64,000 nucleotides of DNA from Hyphomicrobiales bacterium (lineage in GTDB: Bacteria > Pseudomonadota > Alphaproteobacteria > Rhizobiales > Rhizobiaceae): NCBI GenBank assembly GCA_900472175.1, contig UCHD01000030.1, positions 1 to 64,000 of the forward strand. The letters are read 5' to 3'. How positions within the stretch are numbered: the stretch's first letter is position 1; each line of letters starts with the position of its first letter. The notes below the pieces were generated by a model that saw only the letters and a list, made by a program, of their open reading frames with translations, searched no databases and was not told where the DNA came from. Below, piece by piece: positions 45,763 to 54,358 of this stretch. The translations under genes were made by a program, and so were the position numbers.

Positions 45763-46089
45763 ATGAATTTTACACTGTTCTTTCTGTCGCTCGTGACCGG
45801 TTTCGGCGTTTCGTTCATCGTGCTTGATGCAAGCCGCATGGTCGGCCGGGGTCACTGGCCATCGGCGCACGGCGTCATCGCCGATAATTTTCGCGCCTTC
45901 GCGGTTTTCTTGGCGTTGTTCGCCGGGCCTGCGCTGTTCGTCCGGTCCTTGTGGAGATTACGCACGCAGGATGGCCGGATGTCGCTTAAAGGTCTTAGTG
46001 CCGGTGTGGTGATCGGCAGCGGCTGGGCCTTCTGTTATGGTCTGGTCGTCATCCGGTGCGTTGGTCTGTTGGAGTTGACGCTGCGTTAG
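45763..46089 (+). CDS. small integral membrane protein
   Basis: A 108-aa protein with three predicted membrane spans (about 1-21, 43-62, 76-100). It is hydrophobic throughout with few charged loops (LDASRMVGRGHWPSAHGVIADNFRAF). Unrecognised. It is convergent with the transglutaminase-like gene across a terminator that serves the other strand. Confidence 0.6.
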   Translation: MNFTLFFLSLVTGFGVSFIVLDASRMVGRGHWPSAHGVIADNFRAFAVFLALFAGPALFVRSLWRLRTQDGRMSLKGLSAGVVIGSGWAFCYGLVVIRCVGLLELTLR

Positions 46090-46110
46090 CCGGTTATCCT
46101 TCGGGCAAAG

Positions 46111-46144
46111 AAAAAGGCCGGTTCCGGGGACAGCGGAACCGGCC
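46111..46144 (-). terminator. terminator of the transglutaminase-like gene
   Basis: An 11-bp stem (46116-46126 with 46134-46144; arms GGCCGGTTCCG and its complement) with a 7-nt loop is followed on the minus strand by TTTTTCTTT. It lies about 95 bp after the stop of that gene. Confidence 0.85.
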
Positions 46145-46237
46145 AGCAAGGCCTCGGTCGGGGACGGGGATGGGGACTGACCGCAGCCTTTTTGTGCAAC
46201 CCGGGCATCCTGGACCGGGTTGCGGATGTCTGGCGCC

Positions 46238-46846
46238 TTACTGGCTGACGCTGCCGACAGCGACGGTGCGGCCGTCCTGAAGCTTGACCCAGCGTCCGGA
46301 ATGCTGTTCCGACTGGCGCTTGAGGTAGGTGTATTCGGTCTCGGACCACAGCAGCACCTTGTTGCGCATGTTGTCGAGAACGAAATCACCGCGGTCGGTG
46401 CGCACAGTCAGCACGGCATGGCCTTCGCCATTCGGCTGCAGCACGACGGTGATCAACAGGTCCGAAGGCGAGAAACCTGCCTGGATCAGACGCTTGCGCT
46501 TCAGGAGCACGTAGTCTTCGCAATCGCCGACCTTGTCGGGATAAGCCCAGTATTCTTCGACGCCGTAGATTTCCTTGTCGGTCAGCGGCGCCACGGATTC
46601 GTTGACGTCGTAGTTGACCTCGAGAATTTTCTTCCAGCCTTCACGGGTGAGGACCAGGGGTCCTTTCTTGTCCGGGTTGGCGCGGCATTCCTGCGGCAGG
46701 CTGCGGCAGAATTCATAATGTCCGACTGGCGGATTGGTGGAGCCGCCGGTGATCATGTTTGCGGGCAGGGCAAAAGCCGATTGGACCGCTGCTGCAGAAA
46801 GAAATGCGCCGATGAGGACGGCCTTCAGGAATGTCTTCGTTGTCAT
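46238..46846 (-). CDS. bacterial transglutaminase-like cysteine proteinase (BTLCP)
   Basis: A 202-aa secreted protein. A signal peptide (residues 1-26, AVQSAFA) precedes a papain-like fold with Cys109 (VGDCEDYVLLKR), His143 (GEGHAVLTVRT) and Asp158 (FVLDNMRN). The BTLCP family includes LapG-type periplasmic proteases of adhesins; no lapD-type partner is adjacent, so the role is open. GGGGAGA precedes the ATG at 46846. Confidence 0.88.
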   Translation of the reverse strand: MTTKTFLKAVLIGAFLSAAAVQSAFALPANMITGGSTNPPVGHYEFCRSLPQECRANPDKKGPLVLTREGWKKILEVNYDVNESVAPLTDKEIYGVEEYWAYPDKVGDCEDYVLLKRKRLIQAGFSPSDLLITVVLQPNGEGHAVLTVRTDRGDFVLDNMRNKVLLWSETEYTYLKRQSEQHSGRWVKLQDGRTVAVGSVSQ

Positions 46847-47482
46847 GCTTGTCTCCCCGTTCTGGAGTGACAATGACATCGAGTTTTTTATCGCTCGCGA
46901 AAATTGGAAGTAAAATAAAGTGCAAAACAAACTGAAATGAGTAGAAAACTCAAACTAAACTTGAATAAATATTGAAATACATTTGAGCCAAATACGTTTA
47001 AAATTTGAACTATTCTCGCAGTGACGCACCTGCCGTTAATGGGCTGGAAGCCATGTATGGTGCTGTAAACGCGCGATTTATCCCATTGAAGCCAGTTTCC
47101 TGGCCGCGATTTCCCGCGCGTGGTTTGAAATTCCGGAGTGCCGGGAGGGAAGGGATGAGCGCCGGTTTAGGTTTGATTTACCAGCGCGATCGCGGATTTT
47201 GATGGGAAGTTGCTGCAAACGGCGGAAAATTTATTTTTTATTCTGGCACAAAGAATCGTGGCCGGATTTTGGCTTTCGCCAAAATGGCACTGATCTGCAC
47301 TGGGATTTGTACCATATTGGGTCGCATCGAACGTGAGGCGAGTTTGGATGCGGGACGATTGCGGGTGTCTGGCCGGTTATCGACAAGGCGGCAATCCAAG
47401 CTCAACTCTAAATCCCGCGCTGCGTTGCCGACGGGGGGGGTGGATAGAATGACGCTGCGGGAAACCAGCTTGAAGTCGAGGC
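46847..47482. other. 636-bp intergenic region with an AT-rich section
   Basis: No convincing gene is present. Bases 46900-47010 are strongly AT-rich compared with the rest of the window. They hold several A/T tracts that could bend DNA or bind nucleoid proteins. The open frames here (for example 47005-47202 +) lack family patterns and a good ribosome-binding site. A G9 run lies near 47432-47440. Confidence 0.6.
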
Positions 47483-47690
47483 ATGAAATCCATGACGCCA
47501 TCGGAACACATGGACGCGTTGATCGGCAATCTGGCCGACTGGCGCGGGGGTGGCGCTCGCCAGTGTCCGCAAGGCTATCCTCGAAGCCGATCCCGATATC
47601 GTCGAGGAATGGAAATGGATGGGAAGCCCGGTTTGGTGCCGCGACGGCAACATGGTGGTCGGCAATGCCCATCATGGCTTTCAGGCGAAA
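47483..47690 (+). pseudogene. decayed DUF1801 gene, frameshifted and 3'-truncated
   Basis: From 47483 the frame reads MDALIGNLADWRG, and after one extra G in the run near 47544-47549 the next frame continues ALASVRKAILEADPDIVEEWKWMGSPVW and MVVGNAH. Together these match the first half of a DUF1801 (YdhG-like) protein. After VVGNAH the expected second half is missing, and the sequence runs into the convergent PilZ gene. One frameshift plus the 3' loss make it a pseudogene. Confidence 0.75.
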
Positions 47691-47701
47691 GCGCCCCGGC
47701 G

Positions 47702-48310
47702 TCAGAGAAACTCGCGCAGAGCCTCGCGCGACTGGATCCCGAGGAATTCGATCGCCACGCCTTCCTGGAAATGACGCACGACGCGGCCTTTCATGCTGCC
47801 AAGCAGAAGGGCGGTGCCGAGCGGTAGGCGCGTCTCCATATCGACGGCAGCGCCGGATAGCGAAAGGTCGATGATGCGGCAGACATATTTGCTGCCGTCT
47901 TCCAGGGTGATTTCCGTGCGGGTCTTGCGCGGAGCCAGGCGGTCGTGGCGCCGGTCTTCCGGCAGGCCCAGTTCGTGCTTGTTGGCAATCCAGGTCAGCT
48001 GTGCTGCCAGCTTTTCGCGCTTGCGGTCGGTGGCATTGATCTGGATGACGAAGGCATTTTCGGCGAGGCGCGAAACTGTGCCTTCCAGCCGCCCGACATG
48101 ATCGACATAGGCGATGATGCGTTCGCCAGCTCGGGGCCGCGCATCGCAGGTGAACAGCACGTCACCGGGTGACATGTCGATGGCCGTGCACTCGAATTCG
48201 TCCTGATTGGCAAGCATGAGGCGGCCGGTCAGGTTCACCGAAACACGCTGGAAAGCGCCTTCGTCGTGCTGCTTCGGGCCGGCTGTCTGCGATTGCTGAA
48301 ACGAATACAT
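47702..48310 (-). CDS. PilZ-domain protein, tandem PilZ
   Basis: A 202-aa cytoplasmic protein with two PilZ-like domains. The second (about 118-195) has the c-di-GMP motifs RLAPR (RxxxR) and DLSLSG (D/NxSxxG). The first (about 18-100) has only a partial motif (RVSVN, IDMSPGD), so it may not bind. Such proteins usually transmit c-di-GMP to motility or exopolysaccharide systems. The start MYSFQQSQTAG at 48310 is preferred to 48337. Confidence 0.82.
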   Translation of the reverse strand: MYSFQQSQTAGPKQHDEGAFQRVSVNLTGRLMLANQDEFECTAIDMSPGDVLFTCDARPRAGERIIAYVDHVGRLEGTVSRLAENAFVIQINATDRKREKLAAQLTWIANKHELGLPEDRRHDRLAPRKTRTEITLEDGSKYVCRIIDLSLSGAAVDMETRLPLGTALLLGSMKGRVVRHFQEGVAIEFLGIQSREALREFL

Positions 48311-48401
48311 GATCACACTTGTGCGATGTCCATCCAAGCCACAGCTTTAACCTGATCCGGTTAACAGAAGGTTTTTTCAAGGGACTTGAGGCGCTGCGGC
48401 G

Positions 48402-49034
48402 TTAATCTTGCCGGCCGCCTTCGAACACCCGAAGATGAAGGACACGGCGGATTGCTCCGGCTATTCCATGATCGGCAAGGTGCGGCGTGGCCGCAGGCAG
48501 GGGCTTTCTTTCCGGCCGGTTCTGTAGGAACAGGTTGGTCTTTTCGGTGTCGAGCACGCGCATGCCGTCAAGATCGAGATAATTGACGGGAGTACCCTCC
48601 AGCCAAAGCGGCCTTGCCAACGGCACCAAGGCGCCGATGATCCGGTCGACGGCGCCATCCGGCGACCGCAACGGCAGAAGAATGATTTCGGTTGGCAGGC
48701 GATCGGCGGTGCCGGCAAGCGAGGATGCCGAGAGAACGACCGGCGCCTTCTGCGTCATCACATCATCAGCGATCTGGGCAAGGCGGCCGGTTTGTCCGGC
48801 AAGCCACAGGGCGTCGAATGCCGTGCCGCGCAGTTCGCGCGCAAACAGGGAGCAGATGCGCGTACCAGCAAGCCGGAAGCGGACGTCGCCACGCGCGGTT
48901 TTTTCCAGGATGAAGAGATCGGCCAGGATATTGCGAATATGGGCAGGCTCGATCTGGCTGCGGGCCGGCACCTCGCGGTGTCCCCGTAGCTCGTCCCAAT
49001 AAGCGTAGATCTCAATAGCGGCCTTGCTGCGCAT
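48402..49034 (-). CDS. PAS_5-domain protein
   Basis: A 210-aa alphaproteobacterial protein. The PAS_5 pattern spans about residues 8-150: YAYWDELRGHREVPARSQIEPAHIRNILADLFILE, RFRLAGTRICSLFARELRG and LLPLRSPDGAVDRIIGALVPL. The ligand and partner are unknown. It lies 91 bp upstream of the PilZ gene on the same strand, so both may belong to one sensory unit. A TGTGCC-N5-GGCACA palindrome sits 26-42 bp before its start. Confidence 0.85.
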   Translation of the reverse strand: MRSKAAIEIYAYWDELRGHREVPARSQIEPAHIRNILADLFILEKTARGDVRFRLAGTRICSLFARELRGTAFDALWLAGQTGRLAQIADDVMTQKAPVVLSASSLAGTADRLPTEIILLPLRSPDGAVDRIIGALVPLARPLWLEGTPVNYLDLDGMRVLDTEKTNLFLQNRPERKPLPAATPHLADHGIAGAIRRVLHLRVFEGGRQD

Positions 49035-49059
49035 GCTTTCATTCCATTCATCACATATT

Positions 49060-49076
49060 TGTGCCGCTTTGGCACA
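49060..49076. promoter_or_regulatory. palindrome upstream of the PAS_5 gene
   Basis: TGTGCC and GGCACA arms around 5 nt give a perfect 6-bp dyad, 26-42 bp upstream of the PAS_5 start codon. It could be an operator or a leader hairpin. The TGGCAC on the + strand does not have the TTGC needed for a sigma-54 promoter. Confidence 0.35.
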
Positions 49077-49099
49077 TCAGACGGGGAAAACGAGCCCCG

Positions 49100-49292
49100 C
49101 AGCAATGACAGAGCGATTTCCGTGCCAGCGCGATATTAAGGTTAATGTTTGGTTTAGATTGAAAGCGCCCGGATCTGATGGCATCAACGGGCATCACTTC
49201 ACGAAGGGTTGCCTTCGGCACGCAAACTTATGGGCTCGGAATTTTTGGGGGCTCACCGGCCGTTCAGTTTTTTGACTGGACGGCCTTTTTTT
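49100..49292 (+). ncRNA. candidate small RNA ending in an orphan terminator
   Basis: No coding sequence on the + strand lies within about 1.4 kb upstream, apart from the DUF1801 remnant, yet a strong + strand terminator stands at 49258-49292. A transcript starting somewhere in 49035-49200 would explain it. The 5' end given is a guess. The stretch 49190-49257 (with GGGCTCGGAATTTTTGGGGG) has no reading frame of note and no known sRNA family that I recognise. Confidence 0.35.
49258..49292 (+). terminator. strong orphan terminator
   Basis: A 10-bp stem (49258-49267 with 49276-49285; arms GGCCGTTCAG and CTGGACGGCC, one G-U) with an 8-nt loop is followed by seven Ts. Nothing annotated on this strand ends here. 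The rhomboid gene begins 159 bp downstream. Confidence 0.88.
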
Positions 49293-49450
49293 ATCGGCAC
49301 GCCGGCATTTTATCGCAAATCCTTTTGATTTGATCTCTGCCTGCAAGTTGTGCGAACACGTGCCGCGCATCTCGCCGCTTTTGACGCGGCCGTGAATCGT
49401 ATAGAGCGAGGCGCGAGAGCCGGGTTGAGGATGAGCCGGCGGAAGGAACC

Positions 49451-50194
49451 GTGAGCAGCATGACAGACCAAACCGACGGCGCGACGCCGCCGCAGGAAAC
49501 CGAAACGGCAAATGCAACGCGGGTCAGCGAACCGGCGTTCAACCTGCCGTCAGGTCTTGTCGCCATGCTGGCGCTGCTGGTGATCATCCATGTGGTGCGC
49601 ACCTACCTGCTGTCTGCCGCCGTCGATAGCGAGGTGATCCTGAATTTCGCGTTCTGGCCGGCGCGATACGATCATCCGTTGGCGGATCAGACCCTGGCCT
49701 GGCTCTGGAGCCCCCTGACATATTCGCTGCTGCATGGTTCCTGGGAGCATCTGATCTTCAATGGCTTCTGGATGGTGGCGTTCGGCGCTCCGGTTATCCG
49801 CCGGATCGGCCCGGCGCGTTTCATGCTTTTCTGGTGCCTTTCGGCCGTTGCTGCGGTCGCCCTGCATGTGGCTTTCCATTGGGGCGAAACGATCTTTGTC
49901 GTCGGCGCCTCCGGCGTGGTTGCCGGCCTGATGGGGGCTGCAGCGCGGTTCGTCTTTTCTCCCAGTGGCCGTATCAGCCGGCAATTTGCCCATCTCAACC
50001 GCCGGCTGACCGTCGGCGAAGCGCTGTCGAACCGCTCGGTCGTGGTCTTTACCGGAATCTGGTTCCTGACAAATTTCCTGATCGGCCTTGGCGTCTTTGC
50101 CTTTGGCGGGGCCGGGGGCATTGCCTGGGAAGCGCATATCGGCGGCTTCCTGTTCGGCTTCCTGCTGTTTGGTCTTTTCGATCCCCGGCATTGA
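49451..50194 (+). CDS. rhomboid-family intramembrane serine protease
   Basis: A 247-aa membrane protein with six or so spans. The catalytic dyad is Ser154 (VVGASGVVAGLMG) and His229 (EAHIGGFLFGFLL). The WSPLTYSLLHGSWEHLIFNGFWM segment (about 86-108) matches rhomboid loop 1 and span 2. Substrates are unknown. GTG at 49451 follows GGAAGGA closely; ATG at 49460 is the alternative. Confidence 0.9.
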   Translation: MSSMTDQTDGATPPQETETANATRVSEPAFNLPSGLVAMLALLVIIHVVRTYLLSAAVDSEVILNFAFWPARYDHPLADQTLAWLWSPLTYSLLHGSWEHLIFNGFWMVAFGAPVIRRIGPARFMLFWCLSAVAAVALHVAFHWGETIFVVGASGVVAGLMGAAARFVFSPSGRISRQFAHLNRRLTVGEALSNRSVVVFTGIWFLTNFLIGLGVFAFGGAGGIAWEAHIGGFLFGFLLFGLFDPRH

Positions 50195-50448
50195 TCGTCG
50201 CAAGACTGTCGCGGCCTTTCGAAAGATCGGTGATCTCATCGAGAACGCTTGATTTTCGCCGGTCTGTAGCGCACCATTCCCGTCCGAAGGCAGTGAGCCG
50301 CGCGGTTCCCGGTTCGTTGCCAATGGGCAGATAACGCGACAGGAATGATATCTGTCTTGCGAATTGGTCCATAACCGCAGCGCGAGGAGCGCTGTGCGGT
50401 TCGCCAATATCCCGGTCAGATACAGGTCGCTGAAACGGGAGGGTTTGA

Positions 50449-50877
50449 ATGTCTGTTAAGGCAATATTGAATGAAAAAGGCCGTCAGGTGGTGACGGTCG
50501 ATCCGCAGGCGAAAGTGCGCCAGGCGGTCGCTTTGCTCAGCGAAAATCGTATCGGTGCCGTTATCATCGTCAAACCGGGTGACAAGATCGCCGGTATCCT
50601 GACGGAGCGCGACGTGGTCGCTGCGATGGCCAAGTTCGGCGCCGAATGCCTCGACAAGCCGGTATCCTCCGTCATGTGGGCGAAGGTGTATTGTTGCACC
50701 GAGGAGATGACCATCAACGACATCATGGAAATCATGAACAACATGCGCTCCCGCCATCTTCCGGTTGAAAAGAACGGCCGCCTTGTCGGCATCGTCTCGA
50801 TCGGCGATGCGGTGCGTCATCACATTCGGGCGATCGAACATGAGACCGAACAGATCAAGGCCTACATCGCAGGTTAG
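50449..50877 (+). CDS. tandem CBS-domain protein
   Basis: A 142-aa protein that consists of two CBS domains (about 8-65 and 75-130), with GAVIIVKPGDKIAGILTERDVVAAM and RHLPVEKNGRLVGIVSIGDAV. Such stand-alone pairs bind adenosine nucleotides and sense energy state. GGGAGG lies before the ATG. It is monocistronic, with 254 bp upstream in which I see nothing specific. Confidence 0.88.
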   Translation: MSVKAILNEKGRQVVTVDPQAKVRQAVALLSENRIGAVIIVKPGDKIAGILTERDVVAAMAKFGAECLDKPVSSVMWAKVYCCTEEMTINDIMEIMNNMRSRHLPVEKNGRLVGIVSIGDAVRHHIRAIEHETEQIKAYIAG

Positions 50878-50965
50878 GTCCTGATCTGTCCACTCCGATG
50901 GGTGCACTGAAAATCTGAATTCGAAAGGCCTTGTTCGGGGCGGAGGATATGGAATTGTCTCAGGA

Positions 50966-50999
50966 CGAAGCCGCCTCGCTGACAAGTGAGACGGCTTCG
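50966..50999 (+). terminator. terminator-like hairpin after the CBS gene
   Basis: CGAAGCCG and CGGCTTCG arms plus an inner CTC/GAG pair form a long hairpin 89 bp after the stop. It lacks a T-run, so the terminator call is weak. Confidence 0.4.
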
Positions 51000-51045
51000 C
51001 CCGCCATGGGCTGCGAGGCGGTCTCGAACAAGGCGCGTGCTTGCC

Positions 51046-51426
51046 CTACCAAACTAACCGAATTTTGGGGTCCGTAGCGATTTCCGTTTCTATACGGACA
51101 ATACCGCCATCAATTCCCGGCACGTGGATACCGCAAGTAGATGGGTAAAAGGCCGAGGACGTGTAAACGAAGGCCACTTTGCCATCGCCAACAGCGACAT
51201 TCTTCAGCTCATAATCGCTGTTTCTCAGAAACTCGTGAACCTTGGAAAACGATGCGCTGTGGTCGTCAGCATACTTGCTCACGGCCCTTTTGTTATCAGT
51301 ATCGCTTCGCGCCTGCTCACAGGTCATCCGATCCGAGCTTGTGGCCGCTCTCACTGGCTTGAATATAATGTACGCGAGGAGACAATTCGCGAGGAGAGAA
51401 ACCGCTAAAATCACGTTTTTGAACAC
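51046..51426 (-). CDS. small membrane-anchored hypothetical protein
   Basis: A 126-aa protein with an N-terminal anchor or signal (FKNVILAVSLLANCLLAYIIF) and a soluble domain (EFLRNSDYELKNVAVGDGKVAFVYTSS; two Cys may pair). Unrecognised. GTG at 51426 follows GGAGG; a TTG at 51468 would be longer but has no ribosome-binding site. Bases 51427-51742 hold no gene; codon pattern and context there do not support the short open frames seen. Confidence 0.5.
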   Translation of the reverse strand: MFKNVILAVSLLANCLLAYIIFKPVRAATSSDRMTCEQARSDTDNKRAVSKYADDHSASFSKVHEFLRNSDYELKNVAVGDGKVAFVYTSSAFYPSTCGIHVPGIDGGIVRIETEIATDPKIRLVW

Positions 51427-51682
51427 AGGGCCTCCGTCTGGAGTTGTGGATGAAGGCTTGTCGCGCAACTCGTGATTTCCGATACAATAGGCTCGATGCG
51501 ATATGACCGCTCGTCGTAGGGCGCTACTGCCCTATTCATTGTTGAGTTTTTCAAGATCACGTCAAGCCGCAGAGTCATGGTGCGCGCAGGATACTGCCTA
51601 CGGCCACTCCGCAAAGCGCGAACTCAAAGCCGCGGCCTTAGGAACACCGCTTACCTTGCGCGGAGGTGTGGAACAAATTCAG

Positions 51683-51715
51683 AAAAAAGCCGCGCTGCCT
51701 TGAGGGCCGCGCGGC
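51683..51715 (-). terminator. terminator of the patatin gene
   Basis: GCCGCGC and GCGCGGC arms (51689-51695, 51709-51715) around a 13-nt loop are followed on the minus strand by TTTTTT. It lies 27 bp after the patatin stop. Confidence 0.78.
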
Positions 51716-51742
51716 AGAGGTGCCGGGTGTCAACGCCGGAAA

Positions 51743-52714
51743 TTATCGCAGCATCACGTCCTGAAGCCGTTGAAGCTCGCTGAGCTTGGACTTGGTCTCG
51801 TGATAGCCGCGATCGATCGCCTCGCCGGCCCGGTGGAATTCCGACAGGCCGATATCGTTGAGTTTTGGATGTAGCGCCAGATCCGGTGGATCGCCGGCAA
51901 GCCGTGCGCGGGAAATGCGGTCCTGGATGATGTTGAAAGCCTGGACCATCACGCTGGTCATGCCCAGCCGCCCGGCCTGGCCTTCCGGCTGTTTTTGCAT
52001 CTGTGGCTGCTCGGCCGTCTGGCTTCCGGCATTGTGCTTGATGACGGCGGAGCGGCCATAGAGATCGTAGTTGAGGTTGACGGCAACGACCAGCTGTTGC
52101 TCGTGGGCGCGGCAGACCGACACCGGAACAGGGTTGACCAGCGCGCCGTCCATCAGGGTGCGATTGTTGCATTTGACCGGCTCGAAAATGCCCGGCAGCG
52201 CATAGGAGGCGCGGATCGCAGTGATCAGCGAGCCCTGGCCGATCCAGACTTCGTGGCCGGAATTGACTTCGGTCGCGACGGCGACAAAGGTCCGGTCGAG
52301 ATTTTCGATCGACATGTCCTGCAAATGCTCCTGCATGCGCTTGGTCAGGCGCAGGCCACCGAACAGGCCGCCGCCGCCAATGGCGAAATCAAGCAGTCCG
52401 GCAATGCGCCGCATGGTCAGCGAGCGGGCGAAGGTTTCAAGCTCGTCGAGTTTTCCAGCCAGATAACAGCCGCCGACCAAAGCGCCGATCGACGTGCCGG
52501 CAATCATGCCGACTTCGATGCCTTCCTCGTCCAGCGCTTTCAAGACGCCGATATGCGCCCAGCCGCGGGCCGCACCACCGCCAAGCGCAAGCGCGATCTT
52601 CGATTTCGCAGGCTTAATCTGTTCGGGGGGAGGTGCGCTCAGAGCGTGGGAAGGGCCGCCGGGCACGGAAGCATCTGCGGTGATACCGCTGCGATTGAAT
52701 GTCCAGTTCAACAT
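51743..52714 (-). CDS. patatin-like phospholipase (RssA/NTE family)
   Basis: A 323-aa predicted serine lipase. It shows the oxyanion motif GGGAARGWAHIG (residues 45-56), the nucleophile Ser75 in GTSIGALVGG and the catalytic Asp189 in LMDGALVNPVPV. There is no export signal. GGAGGTG precedes the ATG at 52714. The C-terminal third (from about 230) is Gln-rich and then helical. The substrate is unknown. Confidence 0.9.
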   Translation of the reverse strand: MLNWTFNRSGITADASVPGGPSHALSAPPPEQIKPAKSKIALALGGGAARGWAHIGVLKALDEEGIEVGMIAGTSIGALVGGCYLAGKLDELETFARSLTMRRIAGLLDFAIGGGGLFGGLRLTKRMQEHLQDMSIENLDRTFVAVATEVNSGHEVWIGQGSLITAIRASYALPGIFEPVKCNNRTLMDGALVNPVPVSVCRAHEQQLVVAVNLNYDLYGRSAVIKHNAGSQTAEQPQMQKQPEGQAGRLGMTSVMVQAFNIIQDRISRARLAGDPPDLALHPKLNDIGLSEFHRAGEAIDRGYHETKSKLSELQRLQDVMLR

Positions 52715-52924
52715 CCGGCACCTCCATGCCGCAGAACACACTGTTACAGGCCGTCACGTCTCGCTTTACTGCATTGCAAGCGCATGCCGTAGGAACTCAA
52801 TCTACAGGAGGTCCGTTCCGCGCAGGTGTTCCCGGCGGAACGCATCCTTTGTCGAGATTACGCTCCCAGTCTGGTTGCGAAATCGTGAATCCCTTAAAAA
52901 ACTGAGCCAAAAAGCGTCAGATGA

Positions 52925-53377
52925 TTAATTTTTGCCGTAGACGTCGTCCGGATGGAAATGAATTTCGGTATCAATGATGTTAAGTGACGTGACACCATCC
53001 TTGGCGCCAACGGCACGATAAAAGCATGAGCGCCGGCCGGTATGGCAGGTTGCGTCATGGCCAGCGACACGGACTTTCAGCCACAGTGCATCCTGATCGC
53101 AGTCGGTGCGAATTTCTTCGACTGTTTGCAGGTTACCGGACGTTTCACCCTTTTTCCAGAGGCTCTTGCGCGAGCGGCTGTAATAGTGGGCGATGCCGGT
53201 CTCGATGGTCAGCGCCAAAGCCTCGGCGTTCATATGCGCGACCATCAGCAACGTGCCGTCGCCAGCGTCGGTAACGACGGCAGTAATCAGGCCATTGGCG
53301 TCGAATCGGGGCGTGAACGTGGAACCGGATTCCAGTTCCGCCTTGTCGGTGGATGGGGAGGCAAATTCAATTGTCAT
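52925..53377 (-). CDS. hisI: phosphoribosyl-AMP cyclohydrolase
   Basis: HisI (150 aa) opens the adenine ring of phosphoribosyl-AMP in histidine synthesis. The zinc/magnesium site is visible in [13 protein letters not shown] and the conserved [16 protein letters not shown]. The start at 53377 ([12 protein letters not shown]) is preceded by GGAAAG on the minus strand. It lies 23 bp after folE, probably in one operon. The HisE domain is not fused. Confidence 0.95.
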   Translation of the reverse strand: MTIEFASPSTDKAELESGSTFTPRFDANGLITAVVTDAGDGTLLMVAHMNAEALALTIETGIAHYYSRSRKSLWKKGETSGNLQTVEEIRTDCDQDALWLKVRVAGHDATCHTGRRSCFYRAVGAKDGVTSLNIIDTEIHFHPDDVYGKN

Positions 53378-53400
53378 CGGAAAGCTCCGGTTGACGGAGC

Positions 53401-54018
53401 TTACTTGAAGCCCCGCAGCATGGTCATGAAACGGGCCTGTTCGGCGGGCTCGGTCTTGAAAACACCGGTAAAGGTGGTGGTCAATGTCGTCGAGCCCTGC
53501 TTCTGGACGCCACGCATCGCCATGCACATATGCTCGGCTTCGATCATCACGGCGACACCGCGCGGCTGCAGCGTGTCGTCGATCGCCTTGGCGATCTGCG
53601 CCGTCATGGTTTCCTGCGTCTGCAGGCGACGGCCAAAAATATCGACGACGCGGGCGATCTTCGACAGGCCAAGCACCTTGCCAGCCGGAAGATAAGCGAC
53701 ATGCGCCTTGCCGATGATCGGAACCATATGGTGTTCGCAATGCGAGAAGAACGGAATGTCCTTGACGAGAACGATATCGTCGTAGCCGCCGACTTCTTCG
53801 AACGTACGGCCAAGCACATCCTCGGCAGCCAGATCATAACCGGAAAACAGTTCCTTGTAAGCCTTGGCAACACGGGCAGGGGTGTCGAGAAGCCCCTCGC
53901 GTGCCGGATCGTCTCCAGCCCAGCGCAGGAGAACGCGCACGGCGTCCTCGGCTTCCTTCTGGCTCGGCCGGCCGTCAGCGGCGGGCACGGCAGGAAAATT
54001 CTTGACTATGGCGTCCAT
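53401..54018 (-). CDS. folE: GTP cyclohydrolase I
   Basis: FolE (205 aa) converts GTP to dihydroneopterin triphosphate, the first step of folate synthesis. Zinc ligands lie in [16 protein letters not shown] and [30 protein letters not shown] is the typical core. It is the first gene of a folE-hisI pair. The 340-bp gap upstream is shared with the divergent NifU-like gene. Confidence 0.96.
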   Translation of the reverse strand: MDAIVKNFPAVPAADGRPSQKEAEDAVRVLLRWAGDDPAREGLLDTPARVAKAYKELFSGYDLAAEDVLGRTFEEVGGYDDIVLVKDIPFFSHCEHHMVPIIGKAHVAYLPAGKVLGLSKIARVVDIFGRRLQTQETMTAQIAKAIDDTLQPRGVAVMIEAEHMCMAMRGVQKQGSTTLTTTFTGVFKTEPAEQARFMTMLRGFK

Positions 54019-54358
54019 AATGGCCTCTTGGCGTAACAGGTGCTACTTGACGTTTATCTTTTCGGACAACTCGCCACTGGCCATTGACCTGATGTGTTCA
54101 GGCCTGGTTTCCGTCGGCGGGCTCCGGGGCTTTTTGATTTGCAGAGGTTAAGGGCTCTGGATCATCCGGCACGGTTTCCCAAACAACAGGCGACTGTTCG
54201 CTCTTGCGAACCTGTCGCCCCCACACGACATAGCATATAATATGCTGGGATGCATGTGAAAGGGGCGCAGATGGAGACACTGTGTTTTTTTCTGAGATAC
54301 GATAGAAAATCATGCGCCGTTTGCCTGAAAACGCGCAAAAACAAGCGGATCGCGCCGA
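54019..54358. promoter_or_regulatory. folE / NifU-like divergent intergenic region
   Basis: Two dyads stand out: a 12-bp hairpin with small bulges (54189-54219, GGCGAC and GTTCGC arms around TCTT) and a perfect 7-1-7 palindrome AGCATAT-A-ATATGCT (54232-54246) that contains TATAAT. The latter could be an operator over a -10 box. A short minus-strand frame ending at 54098 (EQSPVVWETVPDDPEP) might encode a peptide of about 40 aa, but it has no ribosome-binding site. Confidence 0.4.

Noticed and set aside
47005-47202. A 65-codon + strand frame in the AT-rich gap
   Set aside because: It has no ribosome-binding site and composition unlike neighbouring genes.
47269-47874. A 201-codon + strand frame through the PilZ/DUF1801 junction
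   Set aside because: It is in the third frame relative to the DUF1801 remnants, is Arg/Ser-rich, and its second half is antisense to PilZ.
51503-51703. A 66-codon + strand frame between the hypothetical gene and patatin
   Set aside because: There is no ribosome-binding site or family pattern, and it overlaps the patatin terminator.
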